A stretch of 64,000 bases of DNA from Cellulomonas wangleii (GTDB lineage Bacteria > Actinomycetota > Actinomycetes > Actinomycetales > Cellulomonadaceae): the NCBI RefSeq assembly GCF_018388445.1, contig NZ_CP074405.1, forward strand, positions 1,736,001-1,800,000, in the 5' to 3' direction. Below are positions 46,847-56,350 of this stretch, piece after piece. The notes beneath the pieces were generated by a model. It was not told the origin of the DNA, searched no databases, and saw nothing but the letters and a program-made list of their open reading frames with translations. Each line of letters begins with the position of its first letter. The stretch's first letter is position 1. Position numbers and translations under genes: made by a program.

Positions 46847-46914
46847 CGTCGGGCGCCCGACGCGGACGGGTGCTGCGCGGGCCGGGTCGTCGCCGGCCCG
46901 CGCACCGCGTCCGG

Positions 46915-48219
46915 TCAGACGTAGTCGTGGTACGCGGGCAGGTCCAGCACGCCGTTGCCGGACAGGCCGATGACGATCGTCTCGTCGGTCGTCGCCGCCC
47001 GGGCGTGCGCGATGGCCCCGGCCACGGCGTGCGTCGACTCCGGCGCGGGGATGATGCCCTCGGCGCGCGCGAACTCGATGCCCGCCGCGAACGCGTCGTC
47101 CTGCTCCACCGCGATTGCCTCCATGAGACCCAGCGCGTAGGCGTGCGACACCATCGGTGCCATGCCGTGGTAGCGCAGCCCGCCCGCGTGGATCGGCGGC
47201 GGCACGAAGTCCTTGCCGAGCGTGTGCATCTTCAGCAGCGGGGTCAGGCCCGCGACGTCACCGAAGTCGTAGCGGTACTCGCCCTGCGTCATCGACGGGC
47301 ACGCGGCCGGCTCGCACGCGACGACCCGGGTCGTCGTCCCGTCGCGCAGGTTGCGCCCCAGGAACGGGAAGCTCAGCCCGCCCAGGTTGGACCCGCCGCC
47401 CGCGCACCCGAACACGACGTCCGCACGCTCGCCGATCTCGTCGAGCTGCGCGAGGGCCTCCTGCCCGATGACGCTCTGGTGCAGCAGCACGTGGTTGAGC
47501 ACCGAGCCCAGTGCGTAGTGCGCGTTCGGGTCCTGCGCCGCGACCTCGACCGCCTCGCTGATCGCCATGCCGAGCGACCCGGTCGTCGTCGGGTCGGCCG
47601 CGAGCATCGCCCGCCCCGCCTCGGTGAGGTCCGACGGCGACGGGTGGCACGTCGCGCCGTACGTCTCCATCTGCATGCGGCGGTACGGCTTGGCGTCGTA
47701 GGACGCCCGTACCTGCCACACCTCGAGGTCGAGGCCCAGCAGCGCGCACGCCATCGACAGCGACGCGCCCCACTGCCCGGCGCCCGTCTCCGTCGTCAGC
47801 CGGGTGATGCCCTCGACCGCGTTGTAGTACGCCTGCGCGACCGCCGTGTTGGGCTTGTGCGAGCCGGCGGGGGAGCCGCCCTCGTACTTGTAGTAGATCT
47901 TCGCCGGCGTGCCCAGCGCCCGCTCGAGCCGCAGGGCGCGCACCAGCGGGGACGGCCGCCACAGTGCGTAGATCTCGCGGACCGTCTGCGGGACCTCCAC
48001 CCAGCGCTCGGTCGAGACCTCCTGCGCGATGAGCGCCATCGGGAACAGCGGCGCCAGGTCGTCCGGGGTGAGCGGCTCGCGCGTGCCGGGATGCAGCGCC
48101 GGCGGGCACGGCTCGGGCAGGTCCGCTGCCAGGTTGTACCAGTGCGTCGGCACGGCGGACGGCACCACGGTGCCGACCGGGTCGGTCAGCGGCGCGGGTC
48201 GGGTGGTGTCGGGGGTCAT
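46915..48219 (-). CDS. trpB2: TrpB2-type tryptophan synthase beta-like protein
   Basis: A 434-residue PLP enzyme of the TrpB2 (long, stand-alone) group. Features: [18 protein letters not shown] at the start, [15 protein letters not shown], the PLP lysine in [27 protein letters not shown], the phosphate-binding [11 protein letters not shown] and the C-terminal [13 protein letters not shown]. TrpB2 enzymes join indole and serine but often work without TrpA, and may salvage indole or act on other substrates. No trpA is adjacent. ATG 48219 has GCGAGG shortly upstream. It is divergent from thiM, with 187 bp between. Confidence 0.9.
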   Translation of the reverse strand: MTPDTTRPAPLTDPVGTVVPSAVPTHWYNLAADLPEPCPPALHPGTREPLTPDDLAPLFPMALIAQEVSTERWVEVPQTVREIYALWRPSPLVRALRLERALGTPAKIYYKYEGGSPAGSHKPNTAVAQAYYNAVEGITRLTTETGAGQWGASLSMACALLGLDLEVWQVRASYDAKPYRRMQMETYGATCHPSPSDLTEAGRAMLAADPTTTGSLGMAISEAVEVAAQDPNAHYALGSVLNHVLLHQSVIGQEALAQLDEIGERADVVFGCAGGGSNLGGLSFPFLGRNLRDGTTTRVVACEPAACPSMTQGEYRYDFGDVAGLTPLLKMHTLGKDFVPPPIHAGGLRYHGMAPMVSHAYALGLMEAIAVEQDDAFAAGIEFARAEGIIPAPESTHAVAGAIAHARAATTDETIVIGLSGNGVLDLPAYHDYV

Positions 48220-48382
48220 GTCGCCTCGCAGGTTCTGGCGCGCACGCGCGCTGGTCGGCGCGGACCGCGCACGGCACCCGGGGGCGCCGGCGACCCGCAC
48301 CCGTGAGCGTAGCGGCGGCCTCACCTGCCCGGGGCCCCCGGGCGGGTGAGGCATCGAGGCGTCCGCAGGGCGAGACCTGCTC

Positions 48383-48412
48383 TCGGCAGCGTCACCGCCG
48401 GCGGGCTAGGGT
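48383..48412 (+). promoter_or_regulatory. Promoter of the thi operon
   Basis: TCGGCA (48383-48388) and TAGGGT (48407-48412) are 18 bases apart, and the start point would fall just before the TPP riboswitch. Confidence 0.45.
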
Positions 48413-48422
48413 CGGCGGCGAG

Positions 48423-48498
48423 ACACGGGGTGCCCTGTACCGAGCAGGGCTGAGATCACACCCGTCGAACCTGATCTCGTTCGTACGAGCGAAGGGAT
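48423..48498 (+). ncRNA. TPP riboswitch (THI element)
   Basis: The conserved parts of a thiamin pyrophosphate riboswitch are all visible: ACACGGGGTGCC, GGGCTGAGATCACACCC (the pyrimidine-sensing helix with CTGAGA), GAACCTGATCT and the closing GCGAAGGGATG. It ends right at the ribosome site AAGGGA (48492-48497) of thiM, so control is probably by hiding the ribosome site when TPP is bound. Confidence 0.95.
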
Positions 48499-48505
48499 GT
48501 CCGCC

Positions 48506-49336
48506 ATGACGTCTGCCCTGCCCACCGACCTCGCCGCCGCATGTGGCGCGGCCCTCGACGAGCTGCGACGGCGTACCCCGCTCGTGCAGTGCCTGACGAA
48601 CGAGGTCACGACGAACCTCGTCGCCAACGCGCTGCTCGCGATCGGCGCGTCCCCCGCGATGGCGAGCGTGCCGGGGGAGGCCGAGGAGCTCGCGGGCGCC
48701 GCGGGCGCCGTCCTGGTCAACCTCGGGACGCCGGGGCCGGACCAGCGTGCGTGCCTCGCCCCGACGGTCGCGGCTGCCGCGGGGGCTGGTGTGCCGTGGG
48801 TGCTCGACCCGGTCGCGGTCGGTGTCCTGTCGGTCCGGACGCGGCTGGCCGGCCACCTGCTCGGCGAGCGTCCGGCCGTGGTGCGCGGCAACGCCAGCGA
48901 GGTCCGCGCGCTCGCGGGCTTCGTCTCCGCCGGTCGCGGTGTCGACGCGCGCGACGACGTCGACACCAGCGCCGACGCCGCCGACGCCCTCGCGCGGCGC
49001 ACCGGCGGGGTCGTCGCGGTGTCCGGGCCGGTCGACCTCGTCACCGACGGCATCACGCACGTGCGGCTCGCGGTCGGTGACCGGCTCCTGACGACGATCA
49101 CCGGGTCCGGGTGCGCGCTGGGCGGTCTCGTCGCGGCCTTCACGTCGGTCGCGCCGCCGCTGACCGCGGCCGTCGCGGCGTCGGCGGCCCTGGGGCTCGC
49201 CGCCGAGCGCGCGGTGATCGACGCGCGCGGCCCCGCGTCGTTCCAGGTCGGGCTCCTCGACGAGCTGTACCTGCTGACCCCGGACGACCTCGCGTGCCGC
49301 GTCGCGGCCGCGCAGCGGATCGGCGTGCCGGCATGA
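48506..49336 (+). CDS. thiM: ThiM, hydroxyethylthiazole kinase
   Basis: A 276-residue kinase that phosphorylates 4-methyl-5-(2-hydroxyethyl)thiazole for thiamin salvage. Seen are PLVQCLTNEVTTNLVANALLAIGASPAM, VNLGTP, VPWVLDPVAVG, RGNASEVRALAG, and the ATP/substrate loop ITGSGCALGGLVAAF with the catalytic Cys. ATG 48506 is preferred, eight bases after AAGGGA at the riboswitch end; an earlier ATG at 48497 lies within the riboswitch tail. The stop overlaps thiE (ATGA). Confidence 0.96.
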   Translation: MTSALPTDLAAACGAALDELRRRTPLVQCLTNEVTTNLVANALLAIGASPAMASVPGEAEELAGAAGAVLVNLGTPGPDQRACLAPTVAAAAGAGVPWVLDPVAVGVLSVRTRLAGHLLGERPAVVRGNASEVRALAGFVSAGRGVDARDDVDTSADAADALARRTGGVVAVSGPVDLVTDGITHVRLAVGDRLLTTITGSGCALGGLVAAFTSVAPPLTAAVAASAALGLAAERAVIDARGPASFQVGLLDELYLLTPDDLACRVAAAQRIGVPA

Positions 49337-50004
49337 GCGCGCTGCCCGCGGGCATCTACCTCGTCCTGGACGCCGACGTGTGCGGACGTGCCGGACACCG
49401 TCCCGCGGACGTCGCGGGCGCTGCGGTCCGTGCCGGTGTCGGCACCGTCCAGGTGCGCGCCAAGCGGGCGACCGCCCGTGAGCTCGTCGCGCTGACCGTC
49501 TCGGTGGCCGACGCGCTGCGCCTCGCGGGTCCCGCGGTGCTCGTCGTGGACGACCGCGTCGACGTCGCGCTCGCGGCGCGGGCGCGCGGCGCCCACGTCG
49601 ACGGTGTGCACGTGGGGAGGCGTGACCTCGAGGTCGACGACGCGCGCGCGCTGCTCGGTCCGGACGCCCTGGTGGGCGCCTCGGCGGCACTGCCCGAGCA
49701 CGTCCGGGCGGTCGCGGGCGCCGACTACCTGGGGTCGGGTCCCCTGCGGCTCACGCCCACCAAGCCCGAGGCGGGGCCGGCGATCGGGGTCGCCGGGGCG
49801 CGAGCGGCGGTCGTCGCGTCCGGCGGTCGTCCCGTCGTGGCCATCGGCGGCCTCGGCGCGGCGGACGCACCGGCGCTGCGCGCTGCCGGGGTGCACGCCA
49901 TGGCCGTCGTCGGCGCCGTGTGCGGTGCCACGGACCCCGGTGGGGCCGCCGCGCGGCTGGTCGAGGCATGGGACCGCGCCGCGGCGCCGGCGGTGGCCCG
50001 GTGA
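49333..50004 (+). CDS. thiE: ThiE, thiamin-phosphate synthase
   Basis: A 223-residue TIM barrel that joins HMP-diphosphate and thiazole phosphate into thiamin phosphate. Motifs: IYLVLDADVCG, VQVRAKRATARELVAL (Lys and Arg for pyrophosphate), VVDDRVDVALAARA, DGVHVGRRDL, VGASAAL, ADYLGSGPLRLTPTKPEA and VVAIGGLGAADAPAL. Overlaps at both ends (ATGA with thiM, GTGA with thiD/tenA) make a tightly coupled three-gene operon under the TPP riboswitch. Confidence 0.95.
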   Translation: MSALPAGIYLVLDADVCGRAGHRPADVAGAAVRAGVGTVQVRAKRATARELVALTVSVADALRLAGPAVLVVDDRVDVALAARARGAHVDGVHVGRRDLEVDDARALLGPDALVGASAALPEHVRAVAGADYLGSGPLRLTPTKPEAGPAIGVAGARAAVVASGGRPVVAIGGLGAADAPALRAAGVHAMAVVGAVCGATDPGGAAARLVEAWDRAAAPAVAR

Positions 50005-51506
50005 GCGCCGCACCGGCCGCGCCCGCGACCGGCGCGCGCCTCACGGGCAGCCGCGTGCGCGTGCTGTCGGTCGCGGGCACCGACCCGACGGGCGGTGCCG
50101 GTGTCCACGCCGACCTGAAGTCGTTCGCCGCGCACGGCGCGTACGGCATGGCCGTGGTGACCGCGCTCGTCGCGCAGAACACGCACGGGGTGCGGGAGGT
50201 GCACGTCCCCGGCGTCGACTTCCTGCGCGCCCAGCTCGACGCCGTGAGCGACGACGTCGTGGTGGACGCGGTGAAGATCGGCATGCTCGGCACGCGCGCC
50301 GTGGCCGACGAGGTCGCCGCCTGGCTGGCCCGCACCCGGCCCCCGGTCGTTGTTCTCGACCCCGTCATGGTCGCGAGCAGCGGGGACCGGTTGCTCGACG
50401 CGGACGCCGAGGACGCCGTGCGGCGGCTGGTCGCGCTCGCGGACCTGGTGACGCCGAACCTGCCTGAGCTCGGCGTGCTGCTCGGTGAGCCCGCCGCGAC
50501 GACGTGGCCGGGCGCGGTCGACCAGGCCCGGCGGCTCGCGCACCGGTCGGGCGTGACGGTGCTGCTCAAGGGCGGCCACCTCGCCGGGGACGCGAGCCCG
50601 GACGCGGTCGTCGGTCCGACGACGGTGACCGAGCTCGGCGGGGCGCGCGTGCGCACGACCAGCACGCACGGCACGGGCTGCTCGCTGTCGGCCGCCGTCG
50701 CGGCGCTGCGCCCACGACGGCCCGACTGGGTGGCGGCGGCCCGGGAGGCGAAGGAGTGGCTCACCGGCGCCATCGCCGCCGGCGAGGCCCTCGCGGTCGG
50801 GTCGGGGCGGGGGCCTGTCGACCACCTGCACCACGCGCCGACACTGGGTGCGCGCCCGTTCAGCGTCGACGCGTGGGAGCGGGCGGCCGGACTGCGCGGC
50901 GCGTGCGACGACCTGCCGTTCGTGCGCGGGCTGGCCGACGGGACGCTGCCCGTGGACGACTTCGAGGCCTACCTGCACCAGGACGCGCTGTACCTCGCGC
51001 AGTACTCCCGGGTGCTCGCCCGGGCGAGCCAGCTCGCGCCCGGCCCCGCGGCCCAGGTGTTCTTCGCGCAGGGCGCGGCGCGGTGCCTCGACGTCGAGGC
51101 CCGGCTGCACGAGGAGCGGCTCACCGGCAGCGGCAGGTCCGGTCCGGCGAGCCCTGCGACCACCGCCTATGTCGACCACCTGCTGGCGGTCGCCGCGACG
51201 GGGTCGTACGCCGAGGTCGTCGCCGCGGTGCTGCCGTGCTACGTCCTGTACGCGGACCTGGGCGCGCGCATCCTGGCGCGCGCGGGCCACCTGGGTGCGC
51301 ACCCGTACGGCGACTGGGTCGCCACCTACGGGGACCCCGCCTTCGCGGCGGCGGCCGACCGTGCCTCCGACCTCGCCGACGCCGCCGCGCGTGAGGTGGG
51401 TGCGGTGACCCGCGCACGCATGCTCGCCGCGTACGCGGCGTCGTGCGCGCACGAGGTCGCCTTCTTCGACCAGGTGCGTGCGCGCCCGCTCGCGCCCGTC
51501 GGGTGA
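50001..51506 (+). CDS. thiD: ThiD-TenA fusion: HMP/HMP-phosphate kinase joined to a TenA thiaminase-type domain
   Basis: A 501-residue two-domain enzyme. Residues about 14-265 are ThiD (ribokinase fold): SVAGTDPTGGAGVHADLKSF, VTALVAQNTHGV, KIGMLGTRA, VLDPVMVASSGDRLL, TPNLPEL and THGTGCSLSAAVAA. Residues about 285-495 are TenA: LPFVRGLADGTLPVDDFEAYLHQDALYLAQYSRVLA, FFAQGAARCLDVEARLHEE and LPCYVLYADLGARI. ThiD phosphorylates HMP twice; TenA releases HMP from broken thiamin. The same fusion is known in yeast Thi20 and some bacteria. The operon lacks thiC, thiG and thiS here, so it looks like a salvage operon. Confidence 0.94.
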   Translation: MSAAPAAPATGARLTGSRVRVLSVAGTDPTGGAGVHADLKSFAAHGAYGMAVVTALVAQNTHGVREVHVPGVDFLRAQLDAVSDDVVVDAVKIGMLGTRAVADEVAAWLARTRPPVVVLDPVMVASSGDRLLDADAEDAVRRLVALADLVTPNLPELGVLLGEPAATTWPGAVDQARRLAHRSGVTVLLKGGHLAGDASPDAVVGPTTVTELGGARVRTTSTHGTGCSLSAAVAALRPRRPDWVAAAREAKEWLTGAIAAGEALAVGSGRGPVDHLHHAPTLGARPFSVDAWERAAGLRGACDDLPFVRGLADGTLPVDDFEAYLHQDALYLAQYSRVLARASQLAPGPAAQVFFAQGAARCLDVEARLHEERLTGSGRSGPASPATTAYVDHLLAVAATGSYAEVVAAVLPCYVLYADLGARILARAGHLGAHPYGDWVATYGDPAFAAAADRASDLADAAAREVGAVTRARMLAAYAASCAHEVAFFDQVRARPLAPVG

Positions 51507-51568
51507 CGCGGGACGAGGCGGCGCCGGACGGGTGACGGGGGTGCCACGGGCCTGGCAGGGTGTCCGCC

Positions 51569-52213
51569 GTGGATGACCTGACTCCGCGTCCGCGGTGGGC
51601 CGACGTGCGCGCCGTCGTGTTCGACGTCGGCGAGACGCTCGTGGACGAGACGCGCGCGTGGGTGCAGGTCGCCGGGGAGGTGGGTGTGCCGCCCCTTGCC
51701 CTCATGGCGGTGCTCGGGGCGCTGGCCGAGCGCGACGAGCCGCACAGCCACGTGTGGCGGCACGTCGGTGTCGATCCGCCGTCGACCGCCCCGGAGATCC
51801 GGCCGGACGACCTCTACCCCGACGCGCTGCCGACCTTGCGGGCGCTGCGGGCCGCGGGATACCTCGTCGCGGTCGCTGGCAACCAGCCGGCGCGCGCCGA
51901 GCACCAGCTGCGGGCCGCCGGTGTCGAGGTGGACCTGCTGGCGACCTCGGCTCGCTGGGGAGTGGCCAAGCCCTCTCCGCAGTTCTTCGCCCGCGTCGTG
52001 ACGGACCTCGGTGTGCCCGCACCCGACGTGCTCTACGTGGGCGACCGGCTCGACAACGACGTCCTGCCGGCGCGTGCCGCAGGCATGCGCACGGCGCTCG
52101 TGCGGCGCGGCCCGTGGGGTCATGTCCACGCCCGGCGCCCCGACGCCGCGCTCGCGGACGTGCGCGTGGACTCGTTGCGCGAGCTCGTCTCCCTCATGCT
52201 CGGCGTCCGGTGA
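51569..52213 (+). CDS. HAD-family hydrolase
   Basis: A 214-residue haloacid-dehalogenase-type phosphatase. Motif I is VVFDVGETLVDET, motif II AVAGNQPA, motif III the Lys in GVAKPSPQFF, motif IV YVGDRLDNDVLPARAAGM. The second motif-I acidic residue of the usual DxDxT is replaced (DVGET), which is common in the HAD phosphatases. Substrate unknown; nothing ties it to thiamin, though a phosphatase for thiamin phosphate would fit. GTG 51569 is preferred because CAGGGT sits 7 bases upstream; GTG 51560 overlaps that box. Confidence 0.85.
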   Translation: MDDLTPRPRWADVRAVVFDVGETLVDETRAWVQVAGEVGVPPLALMAVLGALAERDEPHSHVWRHVGVDPPSTAPEIRPDDLYPDALPTLRALRAAGYLVAVAGNQPARAEHQLRAAGVEVDLLATSARWGVAKPSPQFFARVVTDLGVPAPDVLYVGDRLDNDVLPARAAGMRTALVRRGPWGHVHARRPDAALADVRVDSLRELVSLMLGVR

Positions 52214-52250
52214 GCCCGCAGGGTGGACCGCGCCGACGGGTGGGACGCCG

Positions 52251-53003
52251 TCAGCAGGAGCCGTCGGTGCACACCTCGCCCGCAGGTGCGACGACCAGCG
52301 GGTTGGCCTCGCGCCAGCCCGCGTCGAGCAGCTGGGAGAACACCTCGGCGGGCTGCGCACCGGACACCGCGTACCGGCGGTCGACCACGAAGAACGGCAC
52401 GCCGGTGACCCCGAGCGTGCGCGCCGTCGCCAGGTCGTCCCGGACGTCGTCCGCCGCGGCGTCGCCCTGCAGCGCAGCCGCGACACGGGCGTCGTCCCAC
52501 CCGTGCACGGCGAACCCGGCCTGCCGGGCGATCGCGCCGAGCGCGCCGGGCGCGCCGAGGTCGGCGCCCTCCTCGAAGTGCGCCGAGAACAGCGTCTCCA
52601 TGGTCGCGTCGACCAGCGGGGCGCCGCCCGCCTCACGGGCGAGGTGCAGCAGCCGGTGGGCGTCGAACGTGTTGAAGGCGAGCGTCGCGTCGAAGTCGTA
52701 GTGCAGCCCGTCCGCGGCACCGACCGCGGCGACGCGCGCGAACATCTCCTCGACCCGGTCCCGCGGCAGGCCCTTGGCGGCCACGAGCGCGTCGATCTCG
52801 GGGCGGCCGGGCCCCGTCGGTGTCTCGGGGGACAGCTGGTACGAGCGCCACACGACCTCGACGTGGTCGCGGTGCGGGAACGCGCGCAGCGCGGTGGCGA
52901 ACCGGCGCTTGCCGATCCAGCACCAGGGGCAGGCGACGTCGGACCAGACCTCGACGGTTACGGTGCGGGGAGGGGAGGCGAACGTGGGGGCGTCGAGCGT
53001 CAC
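52251..53003 (-). CDS. FrnE/DsbA-family thioredoxin-fold oxidoreductase
   Basis: A 250-residue protein of the DsbA family, FrnE branch, without a signal peptide. The active site CPWC is in VWSDVACPWCWIGKRRF, followed by a helical insert (FNTFDAHRLLHLAREAGG) and the cis-Pro loop TGVPFFVVDRRYAVSGAQP. Cytoplasmic FrnE proteins are disulphide isomerases linked to oxidative stress in some bacteria. It ends in CTDGSC, adding two cysteines. GTG 53003 overlaps the stop of the quinone reductase gene, so the two are co-translated; a redox partnership is a fair guess. Confidence 0.88.
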   Translation of the reverse strand: MTLDAPTFASPPRTVTVEVWSDVACPWCWIGKRRFATALRAFPHRDHVEVVWRSYQLSPETPTGPGRPEIDALVAAKGLPRDRVEEMFARVAAVGAADGLHYDFDATLAFNTFDAHRLLHLAREAGGAPLVDATMETLFSAHFEEGADLGAPGALGAIARQAGFAVHGWDDARVAAALQGDAAADDVRDDLATARTLGVTGVPFFVVDRRYAVSGAQPAEVFSQLLDAGWREANPLVVAPAGEVCTDGSC

Positions 53004-53983
53004 GGGAGCAGCAGGACCTTTCCGGTGGTGGCACGCCCCTCGAGGGTGCGGTGGGCGTCGGCGGCGTCCGCCAGGGGGTAGGTGGCTCCGACGTGGACGT
53101 CGAGGGCGCCAGCGGTGACGGCCTCGAAGAGCTCGCCCGCCCGCCAGAGCAGCTCCTCGCGCGTGGCGGTGTAGTGGGCGATCGTCGGGCGCGTGACGAA
53201 GACCGACCCGGCGGCGTTGAGGCGCTGGAGGTCGACCGGGGGCACCTGGCCCGAGGAGCCACCGAACAGCACGAGCGTGCCCCGGCGGGCCAGCGACGCG
53301 AGGGACGCGTCGAACGTGTCCTTGCCGACCCCGTCGTAGGCGACGTGCACGCCGCGACCGCCGGTCAGGTCCCGCACGAGGGCCGGGAGCTCGGTGGTCA
53401 GGTCCGACAGCTCGCGGTAGCGGATGACGTCGGACGCACCGGCGGCACGCGCCAGGTGCTCCTTCTCGACGGACCCGACGGTCGAGACGACGCGGGCGCC
53501 ACGCGCCGCGGCCAGCTGGGTCAGCAGCAGCCCGACGCCCCCGGCACCCGCGTGCAGCAGCACGTCGTGACCCTCCTCGACGGGGAAGGTCGAGGAGACG
53601 AGGTAGTGCGCGGTGATGCCCTGCATCGGCAGCGCGGCCGCGGTGGCGTCGTCCACGCCCGGCGGGACGGGCAGCGCGTCGGCCTCGCGGACGGCGACCA
53701 GCTCCGCGTAGGAGCCCTCGGCGGACGCCCACGCGACGCGGTCCCCGGGCGCGAGCGTGGTGACGTCCGAGCCGACCGCGACGACCTCACCGGCGCCCTC
53801 GGACCCCACGACATGAGGAAACGGCATACGGTAGATCCCGCCGCGACGGTAGGTGTCGATGAAGTTGACGCCGGCCGCCGCGACGCGCACGAGCACCTCG
53901 TCGGGTCGCGGCTCAGGGTCCGGGACGTCTCTGACCTGCAGGACCTCGGGGCCACCGGCGTGGGTGGCGATGACGGCGCGCAT
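53000..53983 (-). CDS. NADPH:quinone oxidoreductase (zinc-free MDR family)
   Basis: A 327-residue medium-chain reductase. It begins [17 protein letters not shown], has [11 protein letters not shown] and [12 protein letters not shown], the nucleotide-binding [19 protein letters not shown] and the quinone reductase signature around [13 protein letters not shown]. The zinc ligands of alcohol dehydrogenases are absent. It reduces quinones or enones with NADPH. ATG 53983 is the conserved start; the frame is open further. It is divergent from argC, with 82 bp that hold the argC promoter and ARG box. Confidence 0.9.
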   Translation of the reverse strand: MRAVIATHAGGPEVLQVRDVPDPEPRPDEVLVRVAAAGVNFIDTYRRGGIYRMPFPHVVGSEGAGEVVAVGSDVTTLAPGDRVAWASAEGSYAELVAVREADALPVPPGVDDATAAALPMQGITAHYLVSSTFPVEEGHDVLLHAGAGGVGLLLTQLAAARGARVVSTVGSVEKEHLARAAGASDVIRYRELSDLTTELPALVRDLTGGRGVHVAYDGVGKDTFDASLASLARRGTLVLFGGSSGQVPPVDLQRLNAAGSVFVTRPTIAHYTATREELLWRAGELFEAVTAGALDVHVGATYPLADAADAHRTLEGRATTGKVLLLP

Positions 53984-54028
53984 GCCAGCCGCAACCGTGC
54001 GAGGTGAGTCGACTGTTCCCGTTTCTCC

Positions 54029-54058
54029 TTGGTATTTGTCTGCACTCGACTGTATGTT
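54029..54058 (+). promoter_or_regulatory. argC promoter
   Basis: TTGGTA (54029-54034) and TATGTT (54053-54058) are 18 bases apart. TATGTT ends 7 bases before ATG 54066, so the argC message is probably leaderless. The -10 lies inside the ARG box. Confidence 0.65.
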
Positions 54059-54065
54059 CATGCAC
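54051..54065 (+). promoter_or_regulatory. ARG box (ArgR operator) of argC
   Basis: TGTATGTTCATGCAC is identical in all 15 bases to the box before argG at 60144-60158. It covers the -10 and runs up to the start codon, so ArgR with arginine would block polymerase. Confidence 0.75.
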
Positions 54066-55130
54066 ATGACGTTCACGGTGGCGGTGGCCGGGGCCAGCGG
54101 ATACGCCGGCGGGGAGATCCTGCGGCTGCTGCTCGACCACCCGCAGGCACGCATCGGCACGCTCACGGCGCACTCCAACGCGGGGACGCCGCTCGGGGCG
54201 CACCACCCGCACCTCGTGGAGCTCGCCGACCGCGTCCTGGAGCCCACGACCGCGCAGGCGCTCGCCGGCCACGACGTCGTCGTGCTCGCGCTGCCGCACG
54301 GTGCCAGCGGGCAGGTCGCGGCCGAGCTCGAGGCGCTCGGTGAGGACCCGGTGGTCCTCGACCTCGGGGCGGACCACCGCCTGGTCGAGGCCGCCGACTG
54401 GGAGGCGTACTACGGCAGCCCCCACGCGGGCACCTGGACGTACGGGTTGCCCGAGCTCGTGGTCGCGCAGTCGATGACCCGCCAGCGCGAGCTCCTCGCC
54501 GGGGCGCGCCGCATCGCCGTGCCGGGGTGCAACGTCACTGCCGTCACCCTCGGCCTGCAGCCCGGCGTCGCGGCCGGTCTGCTCGACACCACCGACCTCG
54601 TCGCCGTCCTGGCCGTCGGCTACTCCGGTGCCGGCAAGTCGCTGAAGCCGCACCTGCTGGCCTCCGAGGCGCTCGGCGCCGCGGTGCCGTACGCGGTGGG
54701 CGGCAGCCACCGGCACATCCCCGAGCTCGCGCAGAACCTGCGCAGCGCCGGCGCCTCGGACGTGCGCACCTCCTTCACGCCCGTGCTGGTGCCGATGTCC
54801 CGCGGCATCCTCGCGACGGCCACCGCACGGCTCGCGCCGGGCGTGACGGTCGACGACGAGCAGCTGCGCGCGGCGTGGCGCGCCGCGTACGCGGACGAGC
54901 CGTTCGTGCGGGTGCTGCCCGCCGGCCAGTGGCCGACCACCGCGTCGACCACCGGGGCAAACACCGCGCTGGTGCAGGTCGCGTACGACGCCCGTGCGGG
55001 CCGCGTCGTGACGGTCACCGCCATCGACAACCTCGTCAAGGGCACCGCCGGCGGTGCCGTCCAGTCCCTCAACCTCGCGCTCGGCCTGCCGGAGACCCTC
55101 GGCCTGCCGCGGAACGGAGTCGCCCCGTGA
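54066..55130 (+). CDS. argC: ArgC, N-acetyl-gamma-glutamyl-phosphate reductase
   Basis: A 354-residue NADPH-dependent enzyme of arginine synthesis. It starts [22 protein letters not shown], and carries [14 protein letters not shown], the catalytic Cys in [25 protein letters not shown] and GGSHRHIPE. Three in-frame ATGs are close (54054, 54060, 54066); the last is preferred because TATGTT lies exactly 7 bases before it and the first two are inside the promoter and operator. argJ overlaps by 4 bp. Confidence 0.97.
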   Translation: MTFTVAVAGASGYAGGEILRLLLDHPQARIGTLTAHSNAGTPLGAHHPHLVELADRVLEPTTAQALAGHDVVVLALPHGASGQVAAELEALGEDPVVLDLGADHRLVEAADWEAYYGSPHAGTWTYGLPELVVAQSMTRQRELLAGARRIAVPGCNVTAVTLGLQPGVAAGLLDTTDLVAVLAVGYSGAGKSLKPHLLASEALGAAVPYAVGGSHRHIPELAQNLRSAGASDVRTSFTPVLVPMSRGILATATARLAPGVTVDDEQLRAAWRAAYADEPFVRVLPAGQWPTTASTTGANTALVQVAYDARAGRVVTVTAIDNLVKGTAGGAVQSLNLALGLPETLGLPRNGVAP

Positions 55131-56350
55131 CCGACCACCTCGGTGCCGCCCTTGCCGGCACGTCGCCCGGCACGTCGCCCGGGGTGACCGCGGCGGCCGG
55201 GTTCCGTGCCTCGGGCGTGACGGCCGGGCTCAAGGCGTCCGGGACGCCGGACATGGCGCTGGTCGTCAACGACGGCCCGCGGCAGGCCGGCGCGGCGGTG
55301 TTCACCACCAACCGCGTGGTCGGTGCGCCCGTGGTGTGGTCCCGGCAGGTCGTCACCGACGGCGTCGTCTCCGCCGTCGTCCTCAACTCCGGCGGCGCCA
55401 ACGTCAGCACGGGGCCCGAGGGCTTCCTCGACTCCCACATGACGGCCGAGCGCGTCGCGTCGGCGCTCGGCGTCTCCGCGGGTGACGTCGTGGTGTGCTC
55501 CACCGGGCTCATCGGCGAGCGGCTGCCGCGCGAGGTCCTGCTGACCGGCGTCGACCTCGCCGCCGCCGCCCTGGGGGACGACGGGCTCGCCGCCGCGACG
55601 GCGATCATGACGACCGACTCGGTGGCCAAGACCGCGCACGTCACGGTGCAGACGCCGGACGGATCGTTCACGGTCGGAGGCATGGCCAAGGGCGCGGGCA
55701 TGCTCGCCCCGGCGCTCGCGACCATGCTGTGCGTCCTCACCACCGACGCCGACGTCGAGGCCCCGGTGCTCGACTCGGTGCTGCGCTCGGCGACGGCGCG
55801 GACGTTCGACCGCGTGGACTCCGACGGCTGCATGTCGACGTCGGACACGGTCACGCTGCTCGCCTCGGGTGCGTCGGGCGTCACACCGTCGCGGGACGTG
55901 CTCGCGGACGCCGTGCTGCGGGTGTGCGCCTCGCTCGCGCGCCAGCTCGTGGCCGATGCCGAGGGGGCGTCGCACGACGTCGCCGTCCACGTGGTGCACG
56001 CCACCGACGAGTCGGCCGCGCTCGCGGTCGCCCGGGCCGTCACGCGGTCCAACCTCTTCAAGGCCGCGATCTTCGGCAACGACCCCAACTGGGGCCGCGT
56101 GCTCGCGCAGGCCGGCACGGTGCCCGAGGCGGTCGCGCCGTTCGACCCCGAGGCCGTCGACGTGTCGATGAACGGTGTCATGGTCTGCCGGGCCGGCCGC
56201 CCGCACGCCGACCGCACGGAGGTCGACCTCGCTGCGGACCGCGAGGTGCACGTCGTGGTCGACCTGCACGCCGGCGACGCCGCCGCGACCGTGTGGTCCA
56301 ACGACCTCACGCACGAGTACGTCCACGAGAACAGCGCCTACTCCACATGA
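55127..56350 (+). CDS. argJ: ArgJ, glutamate/ornithine N-acetyltransferase
   Basis: A 407-residue enzyme that moves the acetyl group from N-acetylornithine to glutamate, so arginine synthesis can run as a cycle. It is made as a precursor that cuts itself before the Thr in [19 protein letters not shown] (about 186-204). Also visible are [34 protein letters not shown] and FGNDPNWGR. The N-terminus has a duplicated GTSP. No argA or argE is in the window, which fits the cyclic route. GTG 55127 overlaps argC; the stop overlaps argB (ATGA). Confidence 0.96.
   Translation: MTDHLGAALAGTSPGTSPGVTAAAGFRASGVTAGLKASGTPDMALVVNDGPRQAGAAVFTTNRVVGAPVVWSRQVVTDGVVSAVVLNSGGANVSTGPEGFLDSHMTAERVASALGVSAGDVVVCSTGLIGERLPREVLLTGVDLAAAALGDDGLAAATAIMTTDSVAKTAHVTVQTPDGSFTVGGMAKGAGMLAPALATMLCVLTTDADVEAPVLDSVLRSATARTFDRVDSDGCMSTSDTVTLLASGASGVTPSRDVLADAVLRVCASLARQLVADAEGASHDVAVHVVHATDESAALAVARAVTRSNLFKAAIFGNDPNWGRVLAQAGTVPEAVAPFDPEAVDVSMNGVMVCRAGRPHADRTEVDLAADREVHVVVDLHAGDAAATVWSNDLTHEYVHENSAYST

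Noticed and set aside
46915..48219. TrpB2 as part of a tryptophan operon
   Set aside because: No trpA, trpC or trpD is adjacent, and the protein is of the stand-alone TrpB2 group.
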